NCBI GenBank assembly: GCA_025450975.1
Contig: JANWLI010000062.1
Span: forward strand, 1-14,267
Reading direction: 5' to 3'
DNA: 14,267 nucleotides
Source of the DNA: Candidatus Kapaibacterium sp.
GTDB taxonomy: Bacteria > Bacteroidota > Ignavibacteria > Palsa-1295
Position numbers and translations under genes: made by a program
The notes under the pieces: model-generated
The model's input: only the letters and a program-made list of their open reading frames with translations
What the model was told of the DNA's origin: nothing
The model's database searches: none
Shown here: positions 7,596 to 14,267 of the stretch, piece after piece
Position numbering within the stretch: position 1 is the stretch's first letter
Layout: every line of letters starts with the position of its first letter

Positions 7596-7619
7596 AAGCG
7601 CCGGTAAGTACCGGCGCTT
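7596..7619 (-). terminator. GC-rich hairpin, likely terminator of the C25-like gene
   Basis: AAGCGCCGGTA and TACCGGCGCTT are perfect inverted repeats of 11 bp, folding with a TAAGTA-type loop. On the minus strand the stem is followed by the U-containing TCGTTAT. It lies about 140 bases after the stop at 7757 and before the propeller gene start at 7516. Confidence 0.65.
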
Positions 7620-7639
7620 CGCTGTTGTACGGCTCATCC

Positions 7640-7655
7640 CCTCACGTACGTGAGG
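7640..7655. repeat. Perfect 16-bp palindrome CCTCACGTACGTGAGG
   Basis: This is an uninterrupted 16-bp palindrome in the spacer between the C25-like gene and the propeller gene, about 20 bases from the terminator hairpin. Having no loop, it suits a dimeric DNA-binding protein better than an RNA hairpin, but no regulator is encoded nearby. Confidence 0.5.
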
Positions 7656-7756
7656 TGTCATAAACTTATCCGGAGATGAGCGAGAGATCGTTAATCTTTT
7701 CGAGAACCCCTACACAAGAATAACGCTCTCTGACCGTTTGTTGTGACAGTGATCGG

Positions 7757-9787
7757 TTAGCGAAGATTAAGCACCTTCACCTGATGCACCTTCTCGCCGA
7801 TCCGTGCAATAGCAAAGTAGATACCTTGTGCAACGGCTTCTCTCTCCAACGATGTCCACTGATACGTATACGTCCCTGCTGTGAGCGGGCGATCGTTAAA
7901 TACTTTCACTTGCTCTCCGAGGTAATTGTAGAGTGCTAGATGTACATCGTCAGAAGTACTAACTTGAAGCGTGAACTCCGTACCTGACGAAGTTTGCTTT
8001 GCTGACAATGGAGACGCCACTTCCTGTTCCGCGGAAGCGACGCCACTTACGATGCCCTCGATCGTCACGCGCGCTGCAGGACTGAGATTCAGATACGTAC
8101 CTGCGGCTGTGACCTCATGGCTGACCGCATGGATCATGTATACATTCGTCCCTGAAAATGTCACAGTGTCCATGTACTCACTGACGCCGCTTACCGGCGT
8201 AAGATTGGAAAGATAGTATGGCCCCTGCGGCTCGTGCGCCTTGTAAATATTGTAGCCCGCGATGGAAAGATCTGGCGAGATCGTCCACGATAGTCGGACG
8301 CGGTTAAATCCTTCGTTCGTCGCCACGGCATTTTTCGGCGGAGCGATCACATTCATCCTCAATGTCGGATCTCCCATGAGGCCGATATGTATACTTGTAG
8401 GCGATGGGCCGGTGGCATAGGCACCTACGTTATTTTGTGTCAGCCGAGCGCAGAACCCGATCGGCAAGCCGATCGCCATCGGTTGAAAATACCAGTACGG
8501 CCGACCGCTCCAGGCGCAGGATAACCCGTACTCGGTTGCCAGCGGTGCTCTCAGAAGATTGTTCGAGACATTCCAGTCACCAAAGTAGCTGCCAAAGAGC
8601 ATCGTGAAGATCGCCTTCGAGCCCTTCGTGACAAAATCTGTCGTCGTCCCGACACCACCGCAACTGGTAAAGCTTCCGCCGCCGCATCCGTAAGCCCATA
8701 GGTATGGCTGTTCGGGTAAGGTGGTAAACCAATCGACCGACGCGTTATCATAGATACTATCGCGACCCACGAGTTGCGGGAATGCGCGCCATGCGCTCGA
8801 TGCAAAAGCTTCGGTAACGGAGAACGTACCGAAGTTATCGTCGATCAATGCACGCGGCGGTGCCGTGAGTTGGCCGGTGCGATATGCGTGGTCTTTATCG
8901 AGATAGTGTCTTAGCAACTCTTTTTCATTTTTCGTGGTGAAAGCAGGCATATTGGCAAGATCTACACGTCCGACCATAAGATCAATATTATCGGGAATCG
9001 TTACCTGATCGAATTTACCGTCACCTACGCTGTTGCGATTGGGCTGGCGAATGGTATTCGTATCTATAGGAACGCCATTAATCACTATTTCACTTTGGCT
9101 GTAATCGTCGGTCCACTCACCATCTAATTCGCCGTAATAAAGATCGGCTGGCCATGCTCCCATATGATCCGGATGCCCGTCAGGTACCACATACAGACCT
9201 GAGTACGGAACCGGAACATGTCCAAAAAGAAATACTGCTTTTGTGTTATCGGGATCCAGCGCATAGGCTTCCATGATCGCTTCTTTTACCTGTGGAGGTG
9301 TCCCGTGCCGTTTCGCATCTATTCTGTGGACTTGCCAGCCTTCGTTGAGAAGGTCGTCTTCAAGTCTCAGGAGTTCGGTAGCGAGATCGGTCGCGAACGT
9401 ATCCTCGACAACGAGGATGATCGTGCCCTGCGCAACAGGATGCTCGATAGCATTGCCGCCGTAGATATATCCCCATGCAGGAATGCTACTGCCGACGGTA
9501 AGTGTCTTCTTGATCCGATACTCATACAATTTGCCTTTGATCATCGTAGTATCGGTGTATGACGACGCAGTCTTACCAAGAGTTTTTGTGAGCGTGTCCC
9601 ACTTAACAATACCCGCAGCACGGCGATGGACGTGGTAGTTGGTTGCGCGAGCATCTTCCGGCCAGGTGATGACAAATTTGCTGCCGTCAACGGCTGCATT
9701 AAGTTCGACGGATAGATCGCGTGGCGTTTGTGCAAGCGTCAGAATGGGCAGTACAAGCAAAAAAGAAAGAAGTAACAACCGCTTCAT
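7757..9787 (-). CDS. Secreted FnIII / C25 (gingipain)-like protein with T9SS-type tail; catalytic residues not conserved
   Basis: The protein has 676 residues. The ATG at 9787 starts a clean signal peptide (MKRLLLLSFLLVLPILTLA, then Q); the frame is open to 9898, but that extension is not plausible. Domains in order are a fibronectin III-like domain (about 23-113), a C25-like core (about 121-478), a second FnIII-like domain (about 481-578), and a FlgD-like/T9SS type A sorting domain (about 603-676, ending KVLNLR). C25 signs are PADLYYGELDGEWTDD (213-228), D-x-x-VGR (about 269-274) and the terminal GDPTLR (472-477). Family peptidases use a His in a GHGS-like motif and a Cys in a T-C-x-N-G motif. 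Here the matching sites read YGCGGGS (Cys368 in place of His) and TMLFGSYFG (no Cys). Either it is a pseudoenzyme or it uses other residues such as Cys368 or Cys376. C25 membership is probable; activity is doubtful. Confidence 0.8.
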   Translation of the reverse strand: MKRLLLLSFLLVLPILTLAQTPRDLSVELNAAVDGSKFVITWPEDARATNYHVHRRAAGIVKWDTLTKTLGKTASSYTDTTMIKGKLYEYRIKKTLTVGSSIPAWGYIYGGNAIEHPVAQGTIILVVEDTFATDLATELLRLEDDLLNEGWQVHRIDAKRHGTPPQVKEAIMEAYALDPDNTKAVFLFGHVPVPYSGLYVVPDGHPDHMGAWPADLYYGELDGEWTDDYSQSEIVINGVPIDTNTIRQPNRNSVGDGKFDQVTIPDNIDLMVGRVDLANMPAFTTKNEKELLRHYLDKDHAYRTGQLTAPPRALIDDNFGTFSVTEAFASSAWRAFPQLVGRDSIYDNASVDWFTTLPEQPYLWAYGCGGGSFTSCGGVGTTTDFVTKGSKAIFTMLFGSYFGDWNVSNNLLRAPLATEYGLSCAWSGRPYWYFQPMAIGLPIGFCARLTQNNVGAYATGPSPTSIHIGLMGDPTLRMNVIAPPKNAVATNEGFNRVRLSWTISPDLSIAGYNIYKAHEPQGPYYLSNLTPVSGVSEYMDTVTFSGTNVYMIHAVSHEVTAAGTYLNLSPAARVTIEGIVSGVASAEQEVASPLSAKQTSSGTEFTLQVSTSDDVHLALYNYLGEQVKVFNDRPLTAGTYTYQWTSLEREAVAQGIYFAIARIGEKVHQVKVLNLR

Positions 9788-9858
9788 AGGGATCGCAGAT
9801 TTATGATATAACTCCAACAAATGCACTAGGAGCTTCGTTGCGATATACCCTTTTTTCG

Positions 9859-10203
9859 TTAGATGATTTTGGCTTCGCGGCAGGCGGAACAGTACCATAC
9901 TTCTGCCTTACTCAGATTCTTATGCTCGTCGTCTTTGAACCACTGGAGGATATAGAAGGAATCATTGGAAAGGGGGAATGTCGCGCGAGCTTGTGCTGCA
10001 GTAAGAGAATCCGGCTCGTTGAGTTGCACGACGATCGGCACAGTATCAAGCCGCAGCCGTATGCCATGTACCGGGCACTCCCCGCCCTTAGAGCCGGTCA
10101 CGAGCACTTCGGGCGTAGTGCGAAGCTGATTTTTGATCACGAAGAATGCAACGACGACGACAACGAGGATGAGAATATTTCTCGGTGTCAGAAACCGCTT
10201 CAT
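9859..10203 (-). CDS. Membrane-anchored small protein with CxxH/CxxC pairs, function unknown
   Basis: The protein has 114 residues. A single N-terminal membrane segment (about 9-23, ILILVVVVVAFFVI) is followed by a soluble domain. That domain carries Cys43-P-V-His46 and Cys105-S-A-Cys108, a spacing that could bind a metal ion such as zinc. The ECPVHG ... DTVPI arrangement looks like an uncharacterised family, but I cannot name it. Its ATG overlaps the TAA of the dihydrolipoyl dehydrogenase gene by one base (TAATG), so translation is very probably coupled to it. Membership in the same operon does not by itself show a role in lipoamide metabolism. The next gene downstream starts 71 bases away. 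Confidence 0.8.
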   Translation of the reverse strand: MKRFLTPRNILILVVVVVAFFVIKNQLRTTPEVLVTGSKGGECPVHGIRLRLDTVPIVVQLNEPDSLTAAQARATFPLSNDSFYILQWFKDDEHKNLSKAEVWYCSACREAKII

Positions 10204-11693
10204 TAGATGTGGATCGCTTCGCCCAGTGCCACTGACGATGCTTCGAGCACAGCTTCCGTCAGGGTCGGATGCGGGTGGATCGTCTTCAGAATACTTTCTG
10301 CGGTTGCGCCATGTGAGCGGGCAATGACTAGCTCTTCAAGCATTTCCGTCGCTTCCGAACCGATAATGTGCGCTCCGAGGAGTTCGCCATACTTCGCATC
10401 GAAAAGTAACTTCACAAAGCCATCGGTATGGCCGATCGCTCTGGCCTTTCCGAGCGCAGTGAACGGAAACTTACCGATCTTGTACTCGATGCCCTTCTCT
10501 TTGAGGGCACGCTCTGTCAGACCGACCGAGGCAACCTGCGGCTGGCAATACGTACAGCCGGGGATGTTGTCGTAGTCGACTGCATGCGCATGACCCTCGG
10601 CAATATGCTCGGCGGCGACAAGGCCTTCGGCAGTGGCAACGTGTGCAAGCCACGGCGGACCGGCGACATCGCCGACTGCATAAATGCCCGATACAGTTGA
10701 CTGCATGTAGTCATCGACGTCGATGAAACCCTTCGTCATCCTGATACCAAGCTTCTCGATACCGATATTCTCTGTATTACCCACGACACCGATCGCAAGC
10801 AAGGTGCACTCGGCTTCAAGCTTTTCTTTCTTGCCGTCTCCGGTTTCGATCTCAACGACGGTACCATCCTTCCCTGCTGTGACGCTCGACACTTTCGTAT
10901 TCGTGTAGATCGTCATGCCTTTCTTCTTGTAGATCTTCTCGAGTTCTACCGAGATCTCGGTGTCTTCGACCGGGACGATGTTTGGCATCATCTCAATGAT
11001 CGTGATCTTTGTGCCAAAGGTGTGGTAGAAGTAGGCGAACTCAATACCAATTGCGCCGGAGCCGACGATCGTCATGGACTCCGGAATATGATCCATGATC
11101 ATCGCTTCCGTCGCTGTGAGGATACGCTTGCCATCAGGCTTGACGTTCGGCAGGAGCCGGGCACGGGCACCCGTGGCGATGACGATACGTGCTGCTGTCA
11201 CCGACTTCTTCGTACCATCGGCCGATGTAACTTCGATCGCATTTTTCGATGTCAGCACGCCGTTACCCGGAATAAGCTCAACCTTGTTCTTCTTCAGAAG
11301 ATACTCAATGCCTTTGGCATTACGATCGCTGACGCCGCGCGAGCGTTTGATGACTGCGCCAAAATCCACCTTAAGGTTATCGTAGGTAATGCCCCACTCT
11401 TTAGGAGCTACCTTGAATGTTTCGAAGACCTCGGCATTGCGGAGGAGCGCCTTCGTGGGAATACATCCCCAATTCGTGCAAATACCACCGACGCGCTCAC
11501 GTTCGATGACGGCAACTTTTAGTCCGAGCTGAGCGGAGCGGATCGCAGCAGGATACCCGCCGGGGCCGCCGCCGAGGACGACGACGTCGAAGTCGAAAGT
11601 ATGGCTCTGGTTAAACTTGCCCGGCGATGCGTTGCCCGTCGTTGCGACCGGAGCATTTCCAGCTCCGGGAGATTTTGTGAGAAGGTTTGACAT
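10203..11693 (-). CDS. lpdA: Dihydrolipoyl dehydrogenase (E3)
   Basis: This FAD enzyme reoxidises dihydrolipoyl groups of the 2-oxoacid dehydrogenase and glycine cleavage complexes with NAD+, in the cytoplasm. It has 496 residues. All signature sites are present: the FAD-binding GGGPGG (41-46), the redox disulphide Cys72/Cys77 in GGICTNWGCIPTKALL, the NAD-binding VGSGAIGIEF (210-219), the second FAD motif GIYAVGDV (336-343), and the C-terminal HPHPTLTE with the catalytic base His475 and Glu480. The start at 11693 has a Shine-Dalgarno AAGGA seven bases upstream (11701-11705), better than the longer frame from 11726. The first ~33 residues are an Ala/Gly/Pro/Ser-rich extension that typical E3 enzymes lack. 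No E1 or E2 gene is in the window. It is coupled to the downstream 114-residue gene. Confidence 0.97.
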   Translation of the reverse strand: MSNLLTKSPGAGNAPVATTGNASPGKFNQSHTFDFDVVVLGGGPGGYPAAIRSAQLGLKVAVIERERVGGICTNWGCIPTKALLRNAEVFETFKVAPKEWGITYDNLKVDFGAVIKRSRGVSDRNAKGIEYLLKKNKVELIPGNGVLTSKNAIEVTSADGTKKSVTAARIVIATGARARLLPNVKPDGKRILTATEAMIMDHIPESMTIVGSGAIGIEFAYFYHTFGTKITIIEMMPNIVPVEDTEISVELEKIYKKKGMTIYTNTKVSSVTAGKDGTVVEIETGDGKKEKLEAECTLLAIGVVGNTENIGIEKLGIRMTKGFIDVDDYMQSTVSGIYAVGDVAGPPWLAHVATAEGLVAAEHIAEGHAHAVDYDNIPGCTYCQPQVASVGLTERALKEKGIEYKIGKFPFTALGKARAIGHTDGFVKLLFDAKYGELLGAHIIGSEATEMLEELVIARSHGATAESILKTIHPHPTLTEAVLEASSVALGEAIHI

Positions 11694-11700
11694 TACACTA

Positions 11701-11705
11701 TCCTT
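11701..11705 (-). promoter_or_regulatory. Ribosome binding site of lpdA
   Basis: On the minus strand this reads AAGGA, seven bases before the ATG at 11693. It decides the start against the longer open frame beginning at 11726, and it is one of the few clear Shine-Dalgarno sequences in the window. Confidence 0.65.
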
Positions 11706-11794
11706 AAAAGTCGGTCGCAAAAACACCGAATATCAAGGAAAAGTCCGCCGCTATTTATCTTTGGCTTCGAGTAGATCGGGTCATTGAATCAATG

Positions 11795-13015
11795 TTATCT
11801 ATCTTCCCACAGAAGTTGGATCTCCGAAGCACTGAGTACTTTACTATAAATACGTATATCGTCCACGGCACCATTAAGGACACTCCTGATATCATCGGGC
11901 GTTCGCAGTATCTGTGCTACCAGGAATGGACATATCTGTGTCGGCACTCCCGGCGTTCCTGTCCACGAGCCGGTCTTTACGAGTGTACCGTCAACATAAA
12001 GTTTTGAACCTGATGCATCGACGGTAGCAGTGAGCAAATGCCACTGATCGTCAGTTATCTGCTGGCCGGTGATCAAACAGAACGTGTAATTTGTACCATC
12101 GCCATAAAACCATTCAAATCCGTCTTTATGGAAGTAGAGGGAGAATCCATTTGACGATTTGTTTATATAGTGAGATGCAACAGCCATTGATTCCTCAGTA
12201 AGCGGCGGAGCCTTGATCCAAACGCTTATACTCATAGCGGACATGTTAAATATATCCTGGTGAGGCACGCTACCTTTGGTAGACTCCCCATTTCCAAGCA
12301 ACGCCGTAGCACTGATCCCAAATCGTGAAGTTGCAAAGGAGGCATTTTCAAGCGTCAGATCCAAATTATTTCCGCTAAGATCCTTCCCGTCACCATCAAG
12401 AGGATAGTGGGCGACGAGCGATTCAAACGAAAAGTCATCAGCCTCATTGAGCACGAATTCCAGGAATGTCGATCTGCCTGCGATAACCGTAGCGTTTTGT
12501 GTCGCATACCCGATCCCCTCCTTCTCCGCAATGATCTTATATTGCCCTGCCTCAATGTTCGGGAGATAAAACATACCGTCAGATCCGGTAACTGTGGTGT
12601 CTGTAGCAGGAATCGTTCTGATGGTAACATCAGGTTCGATAATTTTGTCGGTACTAAAAACAACACCTCTAATAAATCCTGTATTTATACCAAAGGGAGA
12701 AATGATAATGTCTGCAGAAGAAGTCTTTCCCGGGAGGACACGAACTGAGGCTGTTCCCGCTTCATCGCCCTTATCCGCAGTGATCAAATACACACCTGCC
12801 AAAACATTGTCGATCGAAAATCGCCCGGTGGCATCTGAAAAGATCTGGCTCGTCGGCGGGTCTGTTGTTATCTTTGCCGCAGACACGCGATTCATCGAAG
12901 TATCGAATACTGTACCCGTTATCGAACCGAGGGTGGCAGGCGTAGTAGTCGTTGCCGACTCACATGAAGCGAGGAAGAGAGCTACAAGACTGAGGAAGAT
13001 ATAGGGTAACTTCAT
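11795..13015 (-). CDS. Lipoprotein with two carboxypeptidase-regulatory-like domains and a LamG-like domain
   Basis: The protein has 406 residues. The ATG at 13015 gives MKLPYIFLSLVALFLASC, a type II signal peptide with lipobox L-A-S-C and lipidated Cys18; the frame extends to 13039 but would only lengthen the leader. Residues about 31-104 and 114-190 are tandem carboxypeptidase-regulatory-like (transthyretin-like) beta domains (ITGTVFD ... GRFSIDNVLAGVYLI; IRGVVFS ... GMFYLPNIEAGQYKI). Residues about 198-403 are a LamG/concanavalin A-like jellyroll (LVAHYPLDGDGKDLSG ... SISVWIK ... AVDDIRIYSKVLSASEI). It is probably anchored in the outer membrane and may bind carbohydrate or protein outside the cell. 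No T9SS tail is present, in keeping with lipoprotein sorting. It starts 33 bases after the radical SAM gene, with a hairpin between, and ends 101 bases before lpdA. Confidence 0.9.
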   Translation of the reverse strand: MKLPYIFLSLVALFLASCESATTTTPATLGSITGTVFDTSMNRVSAAKITTDPPTSQIFSDATGRFSIDNVLAGVYLITADKGDEAGTASVRVLPGKTSSADIIISPFGINTGFIRGVVFSTDKIIEPDVTIRTIPATDTTVTGSDGMFYLPNIEAGQYKIIAEKEGIGYATQNATVIAGRSTFLEFVLNEADDFSFESLVAHYPLDGDGKDLSGNNLDLTLENASFATSRFGISATALLGNGESTKGSVPHQDIFNMSAMSISVWIKAPPLTEESMAVASHYINKSSNGFSLYFHKDGFEWFYGDGTNYTFCLITGQQITDDQWHLLTATVDASGSKLYVDGTLVKTGSWTGTPGVPTQICPFLVAQILRTPDDIRSVLNGAVDDIRIYSKVLSASEIQLLWEDR

Positions 13016-13029
13016 CGTGAATCCAAGAA

Positions 13030-13048
13030 CTCTCGGCACAGCCGAAAG
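13030..13048 (-). terminator. Hairpin abutting the radical SAM stop codon, weak terminator candidate
   Basis: On the minus strand CTTTCGGC and GCCGAGAG form an 8-bp stem (one G-U pair) around TGT, directly after the TAA and followed by TTCTT. It fits in the 33-base gap before the lipoprotein ATG, so it may partly separate the two transcripts or act as an attenuator. Confidence 0.45.
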
Positions 13049-14143
13049 TTACACGCCGTACTTCGTGCGCTTCGAGCACATGAGGCCGTAGGCGTCGATG
13101 CAGTGGGTGCAGGGGTCGGGAATGTCGCCGTGATTATGGCGATTGCGGAATTCCTTGACGACTGCCGAGCGGTAGATGTCGAGAATATCTTCTTCGAGGA
13201 CGTTGCCGAACCGCAGCGGCGGACCCTGTTTGGATTCGCCGAACATTTCGAATGGCGTGCTTTCGCTGAGGAAATCACAGGGCGAGACGTTGCCATGACC
13301 GTCAATATAGACTGCTTCGACGACGCTGCAGCCCATCGGCGTAGGTGTCAGGCGAGGAATGTAGATCGTCATGTTGTTGCGCTCGACGCGCTCGATCGCC
13401 TCTTTGAAGATCTTCTCCGCTTCGGCATTGCCGGCCGGTGTGTAGAGATACTTATCGCGAAACTTGGGCGTGAAGGATAAAAGGTTGTTAACGTAGATCG
13501 TAGTGATCCCCATGTCGCGGACGAAGTCGACATAGTCGGGCAGTTCGGCAATATTATCGCGATGTGCAACAAAGACGACTCCGACGCGTGCCTTCCACGG
13601 TAATGCAGCTGCACGTTTGAGCGTGTCGACGATCACTTCGAAGGTTGCGCCGGTCTTGAAGCGCTCGACGGTATCCTTGTTCATGCCGTCAAGCGAGACG
13701 GTAAACTCAGAGATCGGATACGTTGCAAGCTTATTGAGCTTTGCATCGTCGACGAGCATTGTGTTGGAGTGGATCGGAAACTGGATCTTGGGATTGATGG
13801 CAAGTACTGCGTCCATCATCTCAAAGATCTTCTTATGCATCAGTTCTTCGAACGTAGAGAACTGGAAATACTCCGCATGTTTGATCGCCGGCGTGATGCG
13901 CTCGAGGATCTTGGTGAAGAGACTCCACTGCATGATGTTCGTCTTTGCATCGGGGATCTCGATACCGTAGTTCGTGATGAAGCAATGCTCGCAGGTCAGG
14001 TTGCAGGCAGTGACGGTATTGACGATAATGTGAACCGGATACTCGAACACCTTATGGCGAATGCCACGGGCAACGCGCTGCGGCAGCTCGCCGAGCGGTG
14101 TATGAACGATCTTATTGACGATGACAGGAAGGTTTAGGTCCAC
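13049..14143 (-). CDS. Radical SAM protein with SPASM-like C-terminal domain
   Basis: The protein has 364 residues from the GTG at 14143. A [4Fe-4S]/SAM-binding CNLTCEHC motif lies at residues 47-54, with FQFSTFEEL and FTVSLDGMN following as expected for the barrel. The C-terminal part has a SPASM-type cysteine pattern: Cys272 (MGCS), Cys289 (GNVSPCDF), then Cys345, Cys348 and Cys356 (PDPCTHCIDAYGLMC). It therefore likely carries one or more auxiliary Fe-S clusters. Family members modify peptides, mature enzymes or act on small molecules, and the substrate here cannot be told. The frame is open to a GTG at 14182, but that codon lies inside the preceding terminator hairpin, so the next start codon, at 14143, is preferred. 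A GGTGGA precedes it at very short spacing. The next gene encodes a lipoprotein, and no small precursor-peptide gene is visible alongside. Confidence 0.9.
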   Translation of the reverse strand: MDLNLPVIVNKIVHTPLGELPQRVARGIRHKVFEYPVHIIVNTVTACNLTCEHCFITNYGIEIPDAKTNIMQWSLFTKILERITPAIKHAEYFQFSTFEELMHKKIFEMMDAVLAINPKIQFPIHSNTMLVDDAKLNKLATYPISEFTVSLDGMNKDTVERFKTGATFEVIVDTLKRAAALPWKARVGVVFVAHRDNIAELPDYVDFVRDMGITTIYVNNLLSFTPKFRDKYLYTPAGNAEAEKIFKEAIERVERNNMTIYIPRLTPTPMGCSVVEAVYIDGHGNVSPCDFLSESTPFEMFGESKQGPPLRFGNVLEEDILDIYRSAVVKEFRNRHNHGDIPDPCTHCIDAYGLMCSKRTKYGV

Positions 14144-14167
14144 GTATCCACCAAACAAACACTTTAG

Positions 14168-14198
14168 AAAAAACAACCCCACCGGATCGGCAGGGTTG
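14168..14198 (-). terminator. Strong intrinsic terminator of the gene entering from the right edge
   Basis: On the minus strand CAACCCTGCCG, loop ATC, CGGTGGGGTTG forms an 11-bp stem including two G-U pairs, followed immediately by six T residues. It begins 18 bases after the TAA at 14216-14218. It separates that gene from the radical SAM gene and rules out the upstream GTG at 14182 as the latter's start. Confidence 0.88.
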
Positions 14199-14215
14199 GT
14201 CAGAGTTGAGTAATT

Positions 14216-14267
14216 TTATATACTCTCGTCGAAATCGGTATCGCGGGAGAGGATTACTTCGAAAGCA
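14216..14267 (-). CDS. C-terminal tail of an unidentified protein (5' part outside window)
   Basis: Read on the minus strand from 14266, a frame gives AFEVILSRDTDFDESI and then a TAA at 14218-14216. The evidence that it is real is its protein-like composition and the strong terminator 18 bases after the stop. Sixteen residues are too few to assign a family. Confidence 0.55.
   Translation of the reverse strand, partial: AFEVILSRDTDFDESI

Noticed and set aside
9788..9898. 37-residue N-terminal extension of the C25-like protein
   Set aside because: It would precede a clean signal peptide and overlap the end of the 114-residue gene.
11022..11522. 166-codon open frame on the plus strand
   Set aside because: It is antisense to the lpdA region that encodes the FAD and NAD motifs. 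The product has no recognisable domain.

Overview
The window looks like chromosome from a member of the Bacteroidota/Chlorobiota side of the tree, most likely the Kapabacteria/Ignavibacteria neighbourhood. This is inferred from protein style only: three exported proteins end in type IX secretion (T9SS) C-terminal sorting domains, Shine-Dalgarno sequences are mostly weak, and the dihydrolipoyl dehydrogenase has a Chlorobi-like redox loop (GGICTNWGCIP). Nothing indicates a phage, plasmid or insertion sequence, and no rRNA, CRISPR array or convincing tRNA was seen.

Layout. Positions 1-1830 (+) hold the 3' part of a large secreted multidomain protein: three copies of a ~95-residue module, an ASH-like Ig domain, a cohesin-like domain and a T9SS tail. 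It converges with 1838-4708 (-), an exported subtilase that resembles eukaryotic tripeptidyl-peptidase II. Divergent from the subtilase is a small four-helix membrane protein (4804-5223, +), followed by a strong bidirectional terminator. From 5224 to 6286 the DNA is gene-poor and AT-rich. It contains one small Gly-rich, disordered protein (5581-5841, -) and several hairpins, the most striking being an 18-bp interrupted palindrome at 6187-6273.

From 6287 to the end every gene is on the minus strand. In transcription order from the right edge these are: the tail of an unknown gene with a classic intrinsic terminator; a radical SAM/SPASM enzyme; a lipoprotein with two carboxypeptidase-regulatory-like domains and a LamG-like domain; dihydrolipoyl dehydrogenase, translationally coupled by a TAATG overlap to a 114-residue membrane-anchored Cys/His protein; a secreted protein with a C25 (gingipain)-like core that seems to have lost its catalytic dyad; and a secreted six-blade Ycf48-like propeller with a T9SS tail.

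Most of the window therefore serves the cell envelope or outside: adhesion-like or structural proteins, one peptidase, one peptidase-like protein and a lipoprotein. A single central-metabolism gene (lpd) lies in the middle. No complete new defence or biosynthetic system can be argued from the sequence. The best leads are the exported TPP II-like subtilase, the degenerate C25 protein, the triple WDRG-module repeat, the palindrome region at 5996-6280, and the radical SAM/SPASM enzyme without a visible precursor peptide. Several starts were moved inward from the longest open frame because signal peptides, a lipobox, a Shine-Dalgarno site or a terminator decide them.
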